From positions 1 through 64,000 of the IMG/VR virus record IMGVR_UViG_3300021471_000007: DNA of 64,000 bases. The stretch is one strand, 5' to 3'. The stretch comes from a virus. The position numbers and the translations under genes are program-made. The notes beneath the pieces are model-generated. The model was not told the origin of the DNA and ran no database searches. It saw only the letters and a program-made list of their open reading frames with translations. Position 1 is the stretch's first letter. Every line of letters begins with the position of its first letter. Shown here in pieces: positions 1 through 6,672 of the stretch.

Positions 1-360
1 TGGTTTTAGGCGCTGGGGCTTTTTTTAGGTCGCTCTATTTGGTACCAAGCGGTAACAATTATTTTTTTTTTTTGCGGCGCCAGACGGAACGTTAGTTTAA
101 GCGGCACCGCTGCGGAACGTAATTTAAAGGCCAAGCCGGCCATCCGGATAGGCGCTGCATGGAACAACGTGGCGCTGAATATGGAAAACGGGCGCTGTAT
201 TTGTCCCTAAACAATAGTAAAAATGTTCGCACTTCCAAACAATCCAACGGTACCAAACGGAAACGCAAATCCGGAATGTGGACAGCGGCGCTAAATTGAT
301 TTATTGGAGCGGTGTCTTTAAGCGGAGTCGGTATGATAATTTAAGCGGCACCTGGATATA

Positions 361-610
361 GGACCAATTGGTCCAATTGGACCACGTGGTTATATAACGT
401 ATATAACCAATTGGTTAGTTACGTATATAACCAATTTGGATAGATACATATATATCCAATTGGATTAACGTATTGGTCCTAATTGGTTAGTTACGTTATA
501 TATATATGGAACGTATATAATGGCGTAACGTAACGTTATATATCCGCTATGACGAATACGTTTATACGTTATGGAACACGTTATACGGTACGTTACGTTA
601 ATACGTTATA
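361..610. repeat. Dense overlapping palindromes and TAACGT/ACGTTA repeats
   Basis: Perfect palindromes overlap from 361: GGACCAATTGGTCC (361-374), GGTCCAATTGGACC (370-383), ACCACGTGGT (381-390), then the inverted repeat GGTTATAT...ATATAACC (388-408) and AACCAATTGGTT (405-416). The words TAACGT, ACGTTA and ACGTATA recur about every 10-30 bases up to 610. No reading frame crosses the block. It could be an iteron-like origin, a protein-binding array, or a cruciform-prone terminal segment. Confidence 0.75.
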
Positions 611-857
611 ATGGAATTGTTACCTCTATGTTAATGGTTCTTTAATACTGGTGTTTATTCTTTAATATGATAAGTGCGGAATGCGCTCTTAATATGATAA
701 TGCGGGGAATTTGTTTGGAGCGGCGTGGAAATCGACAAATGTCGTATTGCATAACTTTATATACTTTGAAGTTCAAAAAGTTATTAGAGTATGATTAACT
801 GCAAGATGTTAATTATATGTAAGCACGAAATATTGTAATAGAGTGGCGTTGCTTTTC

Positions 858-876
858 GGAGCGATGTCATATATAC
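858..876 (+). promoter_or_regulatory. AGCGAT-type TATA promoter
   Basis: GGAGCGATGTCATATATAC has an AGCGAT box a few bases upstream of a TATATA element. The same layout occurs at 2826, 13745, 19802 and 26655. The expected start, about 25 bases downstream of TATA, falls near the ATG at 896. A second TATA-like element, CTTTATATAC, lies at 755-764 and could give a longer leader. Confidence 0.55.
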
Positions 877-895
877 AATATTGAGGTGAGTGCAA

Positions 896-1396
896 ATGGC
901 AATAAGTGTAGGAGAATACGAAGGCATAAGTTTGAGTAGAAAAAGAGGAGGTTCGAAGCGGTTCGATACAAAATTCACTAAAACGGAAATAAAAGCGATA
1001 TTAAAAGAACTGGCACAGCACAACGGAGAAATAAGGACAGATGCAGAAACAATAACTAAGGAACTTTTGAAAAGGAACAAAGTATTAGGAGCGAACAGGA
1101 TTGGATTCGAATTGAAGCAGTGGATTCACATAAATAATGCGGTTGTGGATTTTGTAGCACAGAACGGAAAGGAAAAGGCAAATGAGATATTACACAAAGC
1201 GGGATTAAGCACAGGAGATTTTCTCGGAGAGAGAGTGGATATCGATGTGAATACAAAAAAGATACTGCACAAAGGAAGTGAAGTGGAAGTCATTTTGTTA
1301 AATGCACGGAAACTTGACTATGCACACAAGACGGAATCCAGTTGGAGAAAATGCCTTTGTAGCGAATTCGGCAAACAATATCTAAATAGGGAATAG
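896..1396 (+). CDS. Basic protein of unknown function (166 aa)
   Basis: I do not recognise this protein. It is Lys/Arg-rich, with an N-terminal segment full of G, S, R and K (residues about 12-24), a long helical middle and a more beta-like end. ATG 896 is chosen because the SD GAGGTGA (883-889) lies 6 bases upstream; an in-frame GTG at 890 abuts the SD. It stands alone: promoter in front, terminator directly behind, flanked by repeat-rich non-coding DNA. That isolation and the basic composition fit a DNA-binding or very early protein, but no fold can be assigned. Confidence 0.75.
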   Translation: MAISVGEYEGISLSRKRGGSKRFDTKFTKTEIKAILKELAQHNGEIRTDAETITKELLKRNKVLGANRIGFELKQWIHINNAVVDFVAQNGKEKANEILHKAGLSTGDFLGERVDIDVNTKKILHKGSEVEVILLNARKLDYAHKTESSWRKCLCSEFGKQYLNRE

Positions 1397-1439
1397 GCAC
1401 AAATAACGCTTATGATATGAGGCGTGGTGCCTTTTTTTT
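1395..1439 (+). terminator. Hairpin with T-run terminator
   Basis: AGGCAC at 1395-1400 pairs with GTGCCT at 1426-1431, with extra partial pairing inside, followed by a run of T residues (1432-1439). It starts at the stop codon of the upstream gene and fits archaeal T-tract termination. Confidence 0.7.
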
Positions 1440-1999
1440 ATGAGGAACTTCTCGGTACCACGTGGAAACAGACACCCCCGCATCATAATATCATAATATT
1501 TATTCCTCCAAATTGTTCCAAATTAAGGGTAATCGGACTAAAATAGGCGCTCGATGTTGGCCAAGGCATGGTGTTTAAGGGCAAAACCTTGTGCCAAGCA
1601 GGAATTTTGGTGTTTGGGTATGTGTAGGCCTCAATATCTAAAATGCGGTGTGTGTTGTGTGCCATGGTGTGCCAAAACCTTTGGCACCTGTTTGGGAGCT
1701 TGTACCTATCAAATATGAAGGAATTTGGTATCTTGTGCCATGAAGTAGGCCCGGGACGTCTATAGCTATAGACATGGACCGCTTAAAACCATGGATTGGA
1801 TGCGTTTTATGATAGGGCATCTATAGACAAATCTATAGATGCTCAGGTGCTCGTAGAGAGGTGTTTGGGATAGGAATAAAGCGTTCAATTTATTGAACAT
1901 GGAGAGAATTGGATATGATGGATAGTGTGGATATCGTGGAACACTTATGCGTTATGTTTTTATACTATGAAAACCAAATAAGATATGAGGTGATTTTTT
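1440..1999. other. Non-coding repeat-rich spacer upstream of the ribbon-helix-helix gene
   Basis: No gene is supported. The spacer holds scattered TTGGCAC/GTGCCA words (about 1590, 1668, 1680, 1735), two CTATAG palindromes (1758-1773 and 1817-1842), and GTTCAAT-TT-ATTGAAC (1883-1898), whose relative TGTTCA...TGAACA recurs at 2715-2732. A TATA-like TTTTTATAC (1956-1964) precedes the SD and ATG of the next gene. The repeats look like protein-binding sites; their protein is not known. Confidence 0.6.
1956..1993 (+). promoter_or_regulatory. TATA-like element and SD for the RHH gene
   Basis: TTTTTATAC (1956-1964) is followed by GAGGTGAT (1986-1993), 6 bases before ATG 2000. The expected transcription start lies about at the SD, giving a very short leader. 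Confidence 0.45.
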
Positions 2000-2263
2000 A
2001 TGGTGCTAAATTATAAACATCAATATACTACTATTGAGTTACGGAAGGATACAAAACTCCGGCTTGACAAATTTAAGCGAAGTGGAATGAGTTATGATAA
2101 AACAATAACAGAAATGATAGATGAGTTGGAACGGCTTCTTGGAAAAGGTTCCTTAGTAAGCGTTGTATTTGAAAAAGAGGATTACGAGAAACTAAAAAAA
2201 ATGGCTTATTCTAATGGACTTGGTGTAACGGAATTAATCAAATACAAATTAATAAAAGAATAA
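2000..2263 (+). CDS. Ribbon-helix-helix-like DNA-binding protein (87 aa)
   Basis: Residues about 10-45 (TTIELRKDT..RLDKFK.....SYDKTITEMIDE) match the strand-helix-helix layout of archaeal antitoxin or RHH regulators. A second similar strand plus helices follows at about 52-85 (SLVSVVFEKEDYEKLKKMA), so it may be a tandem RHH. No toxin gene is adjacent. It sits between the CTATAG palindromes, so it is a good candidate for the protein that binds them, as an autorepressor, ParB-like centromere binder or origin binder. Start ATG 2000 has SD GAGGTGAT 6 bases upstream. The fold call is moderate; the target site is inference. Confidence 0.65.
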   Translation: MVLNYKHQYTTIELRKDTKLRLDKFKRSGMSYDKTITEMIDELERLLGKGSLVSVVFEKEDYEKLKKMAYSNGLGVTELIKYKLIKE

Positions 2264-2825
2264 AAAAGTATGAATATAGGCAACACTAATTAAACACGTT
2301 CATACGGAATACAATATATATTGTATAAATAGGAATATAAAGGTATCGTTTTAGGTCTATAGATATCCTTATTATTATATACTGGCACAGGATTGTCTAT
2401 AGCGTCTGTACCTATCGAATTCAGGCGTTTGGACATCTATAGATATGTCTATAGATGCGGTTTTTATTTCAGCCCATACTTATCGAATTTGCAGGTTTGG
2501 AGAAAGGACATCTATAGCTATAGATGCGCCGGAGGTATGTTTTGGCACACAGTCCCGATTCCGGGTTGTTTGGATGCTTTTTATATTGCGGGAAGCACGC
2601 AGAACGCTTATTGAAAACATGGCACACGATGGCACACATGGCACAAAACTGACTTATCTTCTATATATGAAAGGTAGGACGCTCATACCTCAATTGGCAC
2701 AAAACACGCTTATTTGTTCAGGTTATTGAACATATTGTATATAGGAGCATATTCTGATAAAACAGGATACCTGTGGCCATGCCAAGGTTGTCCGCTTAAT
2801 GGATGACACTTCCGTGCGTTAACCA
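2264..2825. other. Non-coding repeat-rich spacer downstream of the RHH gene
   Basis: No gene is supported; open frames here run through repeats and lack SDs. It contains the 18-base palindrome ATACAATATATATTGTAT (2309-2326), CTATAG sites (2357, 2396, 2434-2457, 2509-2526), degenerate copies of TATCGAATT..GCAGG (2413, 2481), a run of TGGCACA words (about 2540, 2620, 2630, 2640, 2695), TGTTCA...TGAACA (2715-2732) and the hairpin ACAGG-ATA-CCTGT (2762-2774). Several words repeat the 1440-1999 spacer, so the RHH gene sits inside a degenerate repeat pair. Confidence 0.6.
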
Positions 2826-2856
2826 GAGCGATAAGTTTATATATAGTGAACACTAT
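2826..2856 (+). promoter_or_regulatory. AGCGAT-type TATA promoter with overlapping operator
   Basis: AGAGCGATAAG is followed by TTTATATATA (2836-2845), then the perfect inverted repeat ATAGTG-AA-CACTAT (2843-2856). The repeat overlaps the TATA box and the region where polymerase would bind, so repression at this site is likely. Confidence 0.6.
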
Positions 2857-2908
2857 CTTATATTGTAATTATTATAGTGAGATAATGATAATTACGGATG
2901 GTGGTCAA

Positions 2909-3370
2909 ATGCTACATAAGTCGGATTATAATAATATGAAAGAATTAGATATTAGATACGGTACAAAACTTAATGATAAGGAATTAACTATTGCTAAACG
3001 GATACAAAACTGGAATTATATTGCTACTTTAAAATGTATTCAGGATTCAGGTGTTAATCATTATTCTGCTTCTAAAATACTAAAATGGCTCAGGAAAAAT
3101 GACGAAAGATATAGGAACGAAGTGCTATCTAAAAGACGGTTAAAAATCAGGAAGCAAAGAGAAATACGGCACTTAAATCATAATATTGATGTTGATAATG
3201 CGGTTTCATTACTTGGCATATTTTTCAATATAGAATTGAAAAACGAGGCTCGCAATCCCGAAACTGCCAGTGAGGATTGCGGTTTGCAAGACGAAGATGA
3301 CAATATCGGACATAATGATGGATTAGTGTCCGAACATGGTGTAAGCGTAGGCCCGGCATCGCCCATATAA
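2909..3370 (+). CDS. Basic helical protein of unknown function (153 aa)
   Basis: Not recognised. The first 100 residues are helical and very basic, with a stretch resembling a helix-turn-helix (YIATLKCIQDSG then YSASKILKWLRK) and then an R/K-rich helix. The last 40 residues are acidic and low-complexity (DCGLQDEDDN). ATG 2909 follows GGTGG by 4 bases. The frame is open back to a GTG at 2846, but the promoter at 2836 puts the transcript start near 2865, ruling that out; ATG 2885 is a possible alternative. Probably a DNA-binding early regulator. Confidence 0.6.
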   Translation: MLHKSDYNNMKELDIRYGTKLNDKELTIAKRIQNWNYIATLKCIQDSGVNHYSASKILKWLRKNDERYRNEVLSKRRLKIRKQREIRHLNHNIDVDNAVSLLGIFFNIELKNEARNPETASEDCGLQDEDDNIGHNDGLVSEHGVSVGPASPI

Positions 3371-3399
3371 AGTCGGTGCTTAGTTTTGGCAAGGATTAA

Positions 3400-3470
3400 C
3401 CTATCAAGACGAAAGGTCTCGGCACGAATTGCGAAGTAGGTTCGTGTTAGTCGGCAGAATTTATATTTAA
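3400..3470 (+). other. Hairpin-rich segment and TATA-like element
   Basis: AGAC-GAAAG-GTCT (3407-3419) and CACGAA...TTCGTG (3423-3428 with 3441-3446) form adjacent hairpins in a GC-richer stretch between genes. A TATA-like TTTATATTTA follows at 3460-3469, so a new transcript could start near 3490. Nothing here codes. Confidence 0.4.
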
Positions 3471-3575
3471 CAGGGTACCGGCGAAGCGGTTTGAGGCTAT
3501 GGCGGGCGTGTTTTGGATTATTATTTTTTGCTCGCCGTATTATATTTTTTAGGATTTCTTTATTTAAACATTAAA

Positions 3576-3595
3576 GGTTATCATTTTTGATAACC
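3576..3595 (+). other. Perfect hairpin GGTTATCA-TTTT-TGATAACC
   Basis: An 8-base perfect inverted repeat with a TTTT loop lies in the long leader of the gene at 3789. It is either an operator for a dimeric regulator or an RNA hairpin. It has no T-run behind it, so a terminator is unlikely. Confidence 0.6.
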
Positions 3596-3628
3596 TGGTA
3601 GTTTTATGAAATGCGGATCTGGATTGCT

Positions 3629-3747
3629 AAATTACATCACACTCACAGAAACTGGCAAGCAGTTTGGATTCGCTCCATCGGGTTCTTCGTGTAATTTAAA
3701 GGCATCACGTCTTTGGTCACACCCCCAGGTGTTTTACACGGAGGACC
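3629..3747 (+). ncRNA. Candidate structured leader RNA
   Basis: AAATTACA (3629-3636) pairs perfectly with TGTAATTT (3690-3697) and encloses the hairpin AAACTG-GCAAG-CAGTTT (3649-3665). A second domain follows: GGTC (3715-3718) with GACC (3744-3747), enclosing ACACC-CCC-AGGTGT-TTT. The frame open through here uses codons (TCG, CCC, CAG, CTC) unlike neighbouring genes and has no SD. It ends 30-40 bases before the SD of the gene at 3789, so it may be a regulatory leader. It matches no riboswitch class I know. Confidence 0.4.
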
Positions 3748-3788
3748 CATTATTATTTATTTATTATGAATTTTTAGGAGGGGATACT

Positions 3789-4016
3789 ATGAAAGAAACA
3801 CTTGTTGATTACGGAAAGAAAGAGGAGACGGAAGAAGAACAGGATGAAAATGAAACAAAAACTTTTGTTATAACTTGGTCTGAAACTGTTTGGTATAGGA
3901 CGGTTATTGATGCACACGATGAGGACGAGGCCTGGGATGCGTTTTGGGATGACGATGGAGATACGGAAGAAACAGGAAGAGATGTTAATGACGATGCGGA
4001 ACTGCAAGAAGTATAA
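3789..4016 (+). CDS. Small acidic protein (75 aa)
   Basis: Very acidic: an N-terminal run of K/E, a beta-like core (TFVITWSETVWYRTVIDAHDEDEAWDAF) and an acidic tail. The core resembles the short viral proteins with a strand of alternating T/V followed by EDEAW, of unknown role. ATG 3789 is preceded by AGGAGGGG with good spacing. The frame is open upstream to 3606, but that part looks like the structured leader RNA and has no SD. Acidic small proteins in viruses can be DNA mimics; that is only a possibility here. Confidence 0.7.
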   Translation: MKETLVDYGKKEETEEEQDENETKTFVITWSETVWYRTVIDAHDEDEAWDAFWDDDGDTEETGRDVNDDAELQEV

Positions 4017-4138
4017 TATGAGTAAAAACAGGATTCGTTTTTAAAGGCGATTTTGCATTTTGATTTAGGTTTTGCATTTGAATTTAATTGTTTTATAATA
4101 TTAAATTAATTCTTACAATCGGTTTACGGTTATGTCTG

Positions 4139-4200
4139 TGAGGCTCGGCGCTGAAAGTGCGTGAGTGCGTGCGGGGATGTGTCATGGAGCCGATGAGCGG
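4139..4200 (+). other. GC-rich island in AT-rich spacer
   Basis: This stretch is far richer in G and C than its surroundings and directly precedes the SD of the next gene. GGCTC (4142-4146) can pair with GAGCC (4187-4191) across a GTGCGTGAGTGCGTGCGG core. It is compatible with a small structured RNA or leader. No known family is recognised. Confidence 0.35.
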
Positions 4201-4228
4201 TCTAACATCATGTAAAGGAGGTGTAAAT

Positions 4229-4399
4229 ATGTTAGGACATACAATAGAAATGATTAATATACTTGGAAAACTAATAAACAATAGCATAGATAGTGGATTA
4301 TCTTTGCTGGTTTTGTTAGTGTTTTTGGGTATATTGGTTCTTGCTGGGAGTAAAGTTTGGTCTTGGCTCGTAAAAATATTTAACGGCGTCAGAAAATGA
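4229..4399 (+). CDS. Small single-pass membrane protein (56 aa)
   Basis: Residues about 23-45 (SGLSLLVLLVFLGILVLAGSKVW) form one strong transmembrane helix, with a short amphipathic N-terminus and a basic tail (WLVKIFNGVRK) that should stay in the cytoplasm. AAAGGAGGTG precedes ATG 4229. Function unknown. It opens the run of small genes that continues with the M-x-x-x-L-x-D-Y family, whose first member begins just past its end. Confidence 0.75.
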   Translation: MLGHTIEMINILGKLINNSIDSGLSLLVLLVFLGILVLAGSKVWSWLVKIFNGVRK

Positions 4400-4413
4400 C
4401 GCCGGTGATGTTT

Positions 4414-4653
4414 ATGTTAAATAAATTATCGGACTACTATAATAGCGGATTAAACATAGGAATGCGTGTGAAAGTAGATTTGCTTAATGGTGCAGGTGCA
4501 TCTATTAATATGATTTCTGGTGATGATGATTATATTGATGGTACGGTAGTTGGATATAGTAAAATGGAAGTTACAATAAAAATAGAAGGACATGGATTCT
4601 TGGTATTACCAAGAGCATATAGAAAAAGATGGTATGATGGATGCGTGGTTTGA
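4414..4653 (+). CDS. LxDY-leader small protein, copy 1 (79 aa)
   Basis: First of three tandem paralogues. Layout: N-terminal MLNKLSDY, a YNSGLNIGMRVKV strand, an acidic loop, GTVVGYSKMEVTIKIEG, and a C-terminal R/K-RWYDGCVV. This looks like a small beta-barrel (SH3 or KOW-like: IGMxVxV...GTVxGYS), but the fold is inference. ATG 4414 follows GGTGATG; an earlier ATG at 4396 overlaps the previous stop and lacks an SD. The same N-terminal motif occurs on genes at 4654, 4873, 7567, 12138 and 12398. Confidence 0.75.
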   Translation: MLNKLSDYYNSGLNIGMRVKVDLLNGAGASINMISGDDDYIDGTVVGYSKMEVTIKIEGHGFLVLPRAYRKRWYDGCVV

Positions 4654-4863
4654 GTGTTAAAACGGTTATTAGATTATTGTAAAAAACAAGACGATGGTTT
4701 ATATATCGGGATGCATGTAAAAGTCTCGCTTGGTGTTGGTTTGTATGATGCTATTGTAATTGAATTTGATAAATCATATGTTACGGTCAAAATAATTACA
4801 ACTGGGTTTAGGATGCAAATTATTCGTAAAAAACGTAAGTGGTATGATGGTGCAGTAATATAG
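4654..4863 (+). CDS. LxDY-leader small protein, copy 2 (69 aa)
   Basis: Paralogue of the flanking genes: MLKRLLDY at the start, IGMHVKVSLG, then YVTVKIITTG and a C-terminal KRKWYDGAVI. It begins with GTG directly after the TGA of copy 1, so translation is probably coupled. Copy 3 follows 9 bases after its stop. Divergence among the three copies is large in the middle and small at both ends, so the ends are the constrained parts. Confidence 0.7.
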   Translation: MLKRLLDYCKKQDDGLYIGMHVKVSLGVGLYDAIVIEFDKSYVTVKIITTGFRMQIIRKKRKWYDGAVI

Positions 4864-4872
4864 GTGATGGCG

Positions 4873-5106
4873 ATGTTAAATAAATTATCGGATTATTCTA
4901 AACGTGGTATACATATAGGTATGACCGTGTTTATAGGAGGAGATAAATTAATTATATTTTATCCAAGTATCGACCCAAGGGAAAAATATAAAGGCACGGT
5001 TGTAGGTTATAGTGATAATTTAGTGCATGTTAAAATGGAATTTAATAAAAAAACATTGTCTATTATGAAGAAGGACTTTGTGTGGTATAATGGATGTGTG
5101 TTATAA
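4873..5106 (+). CDS. LxDY-leader small protein, copy 3 (77 aa)
   Basis: Begins MLNKLSDY, identical over eight residues to copy 1, then IGMTVFIGG, KGTVVGYSDNLVHVKMEF and a C-terminal FVWYNGCVL. ATG 4873 is preceded by AGGTGATG. A small beta-barrel of unknown role, part of a tandem triplication. Confidence 0.75.
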   Translation: MLNKLSDYSKRGIHIGMTVFIGGDKLIIFYPSIDPREKYKGTVVGYSDNLVHVKMEFNKKTLSIMKKDFVWYNGCVL

Positions 5107-5118
5107 TGAGGTGGTGTT

Positions 5119-5394
5119 ATGTATAAGTGGTGGAAAAAGTGGTATGATGCTATAAATAAGGTAGAGTTGGTTAAAGAATTGCCGGCATTACAAGACATAT
5201 TTAATAATATAGAAGACGAGGATGTTAAAAGGCGGGCACCTTTAATTATAAATAGTTTGTTTGAGGATTTAATTGATTTTTTATCTATAAATGAAAACGG
5301 AGGTGATTTCATGACGGACGAGTTCTATGAAAGAGAAGATGATTTAGGATTGGATATTGATATAGATGAACAGGAAGATGATGAGGAAGAATAA
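5119..5394 (+). CDS. Small protein with acidic C-terminal tail (91 aa)
   Basis: N-terminal KWWKKWYDAINK amphipathic helix, helical middle, then a strongly acidic end (DIDIDEQEDDEEE). An internal, perfectly spaced SD (GGAGGTGAT, 5299-5307) precedes an in-frame ATG at 5311, so a separate 27-residue acidic peptide could also be made. Either the two parts were once separate genes now fused in frame, or both products are used. Start ATG 5119 has GAGGTGG upstream. Function unknown. Confidence 0.7.
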   Translation: MYKWWKKWYDAINKVELVKELPALQDIFNNIEDEDVKRRAPLIINSLFEDLIDFLSINENGGDFMTDEFYEREDDLGLDIDIDEQEDDEEE

Positions 5395-5423
5395 ATTAAT
5401 ATACAAGGAGGAGGTGAAATTAA

Positions 5424-5807
5424 ATGATAATTCAGAAATATATGTATGACGGCGTGATAGGATTAGCACAGGAACGTTTGGCTAAAGCAATTGACAAGGT
5501 GCATAAAAAATATAAAAGCAAAATTGATGATGCGGAAGAAAAAGCAGAAAAACTATTTGCAAAGGAAGTAGTAACACGGTGCTATGAAGGTAAGTTAGAA
5601 TTGAAATATGGTCCTGGACGTGGCTTTTATATTGAGTATGACAAAATGGAGAAATTGAAGGAAAAACACTGGAAAGAATACAGAAAATTAGAAGAACAGA
5701 AAATCAAGGAGCTGAAGGCACTTGACGAAAAATATAAAAAATGGAAACTAAAATTTATCAAAAACGTGGCTAAAGGCACGATGATAGATTTGCCTGTTTT
5801 TGATTAA
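5424..5807 (+). CDS. Coiled-coil protein, paralogue A (127 aa)
   Basis: Almost entirely charged helix: KAIDKVHKKYKSKIDDAEEKAEKLF, a short beta segment (KLELKYGPGRGFYIEY, about 52-67), then another coiled coil ending YKKWKLKFIKNVAKGTMIDLP. It is a tandem paralogue of the next gene: same helix-strand-helix order and a matching end (LKDKYNAWKMTMLKALMNG). The SD AAGGAGGAGGTG is among the strongest in the window, suggesting high expression. Role unknown; an assembly or DNA-binding helper is possible. Confidence 0.75.
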   Translation: MIIQKYMYDGVIGLAQERLAKAIDKVHKKYKSKIDDAEEKAEKLFAKEVVTRCYEGKLELKYGPGRGFYIEYDKMEKLKEKHWKEYRKLEEQKIKELKALDEKYKKWKLKFIKNVAKGTMIDLPVFD

Positions 5808-5832
5808 AATAAAATAAAAGGAGGAGGATAAA

Positions 5833-6234
5833 ATGCAATTTAATGAATATGTAGCGGAGAAGCAAACAGAAATGGCAAAGTTGTTTCTTAATAGGAAAAT
5901 AGATGAAGTAAGGAAATACTATGCCGAACAAATAGAGGCAGAAGCAGACAAAATACGGGACAAAATATTGAGTGAAAATAAGAGGAAATTTATAAGAGTT
6001 AGTGGAGGACTCATGACTTTTCCTCTAATTCAAGTAAAGGATGCAGATATGATAAGAAACAAATACAAAAATGAATTTAATGAAGCGGTTGAACCAATTG
6101 AAAAGAAAAGAGATGCAGTAATCAGGCAATTAAAAGACAAATACAACGCTTGGAAAATGACGATGTTAAAAGCGTTGATGAACGGCAAGGCCATAGGGAT
6201 AGAACCAGCATACTACAATATAAAATACAAATAG
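5833..6234 (+). CDS. Coiled-coil protein, paralogue B (133 aa)
   Basis: Same architecture as the preceding gene: coiled coil (residues 5-50), a short strand region with FIRVSGGLMTFPLIQV, then a second coiled coil ending in YNAWKMTMLKALMNGKAIGIEP. AAAGGAGGAGG sits just upstream of ATG 5833. It ends the first co-transcribed block; an intrinsic terminator starts 2 bases after its stop. Confidence 0.75.
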   Translation: MQFNEYVAEKQTEMAKLFLNRKIDEVRKYYAEQIEAEADKIRDKILSENKRKFIRVSGGLMTFPLIQVKDADMIRNKYKNEFNEAVEPIEKKRDAVIRQLKDKYNAWKMTMLKALMNGKAIGIEPAYYNIKYK

Positions 6235-6235
6235 G

Positions 6236-6257
6236 CGGGACACAATGTCCCGTTTTT
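6236..6257 (+). terminator. Intrinsic-type terminator
   Basis: CGGGACA (6236-6242), loop CAA, TGTCCCG (6246-6252), then TTTTT and more T-rich sequence. The stem is perfect. It marks the end of the 4.2-6.2 kb block. Confidence 0.85.
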
Positions 6258-6287
6258 AATTTTTTATTCTTATTGAGGTGATTAATT

Positions 6288-6434
6288 ATGGAGAAGAAAG
6301 AATATAAATTGGGAATAACTTTGGATAGAACATTAGTAATTTTAGATGAGAATAAGGAAATAATTGGAAAGATACACCCAGAAAGTTTTGTAGATGTTAT
6401 AAAAAAAGTATTGTTTACAGGCATAAGGTATTAG
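6288..6434 (+). CDS. Small hypothetical protein (48 aa)
   Basis: MEKKEYKLGITLDRTLVILD begins a compact protein with two predicted strands (YKLGITLD, TLVILDEN) and a C-terminal helix (FVDVIKKVLF). SD GAGGTGATTAATT precedes ATG 6288, the same leader sequence used by the next gene. No family recognised. Confidence 0.65.
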   Translation: MEKKEYKLGITLDRTLVILDENKEIIGKIHPESFVDVIKKVLFTGIRY

Positions 6435-6455
6435 AATGCAGTGGGGTGATTAATT

Positions 6456-6659
6456 ATGGAGATGGAAAATATATTATTTAGGGATGAAATTATAAACAAA
6501 GTAAAGGAAATAATGTCAAAAGATATAACAAATGAAAAAAAGAGGTTGTTATTAAATGAATTGGAAAACAAACATTATCAGGAAGTATTCATTAAAACGC
6601 ATTTGTGTTCGCATTGCGGAGCACTTGATGTTGAAATTTGGTTCAAAGAAGAATTTTAA
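6456..6659 (+). CDS. Small protein with one CxxC (67 aa)
   Basis: Helical N-terminal 45 residues, then THLCSHCGALDVEIWF: a single CSHC knuckle that looks like half a zinc ribbon, so a metal site would need a dimer or partner. GGTGATTAATT precedes ATG 6456. Next gene starts 13 bases after its stop. Function unknown. Confidence 0.7.
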   Translation: MEMENILFRDEIINKVKEIMSKDITNEKKRLLLNELENKHYQEVFIKTHLCSHCGALDVEIWFKEEF

Positions 6660-6672
6660 AGGAGGTGCTATT

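Larger units (their letters stand above)
1..895. other. Long non-coding region, candidate origin or control region
   Basis: No credible gene is seen on either strand. The first 360 bases are comparatively GC-rich and carry repeated GGCGCT (near 9, 150, 170, 190 and 286), GGTACC (51, 249) and TTTAAGCGG (96, 316, 341) words. Positions 361-610 are AT-rich and packed with palindromes, annotated separately. Two TATA-like elements follow (755-764 and 858-876) and drive the first gene. The combination of repeats, palindromes and an AT-rich stretch is what an archaeal viral replication origin or a packaging or terminal region would look like. That role is inference. Confidence 0.6.
1758..2526. repeat. 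Family of CTATAG-core palindromes around the RHH gene
   Basis: Four near-perfect members: GTCTATAGCTATAGAC (1758-1773); GCATCTATAGA-CAAA-TCTATAGATGC (1817-1842); CATCTATAGA-TATG-TCTATAGATG (2434-2457); CATCTATAGCTATAGATG (2509-2526). Degenerate CTATAG copies lie near 2357 and 2396. Two have fused half-sites and two have a 4-base spacer. Three are preceded by GGACATC or GGACGTC. They flank the gene at 2000-2263. Operators or partition/origin sites for that protein are the simplest reading. Confidence 0.8.

Noticed and set aside
2000-2263. Toxin-antitoxin pair
   Set aside because: The RHH protein looks antitoxin-like, but no partner toxin gene lies next to it.
2393-2729. Overlapping open frames in the spacer after the RHH gene
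   Set aside because: They run through CTATAG palindromes and TGGCACA repeats, have no SD and encode repeat-derived residues.
3606-3788. N-terminal extension of the acidic protein
   Set aside because: Codon use differs from neighbours, no SD before ATG 3606, strong RNA-like pairings inside, and a strong SD at ATG 3789.
4139-4200. Hammerhead ribozyme
   Set aside because: GAAA, GTC and CGATGAG are present in circular order, but the helices that must join them do not pair.
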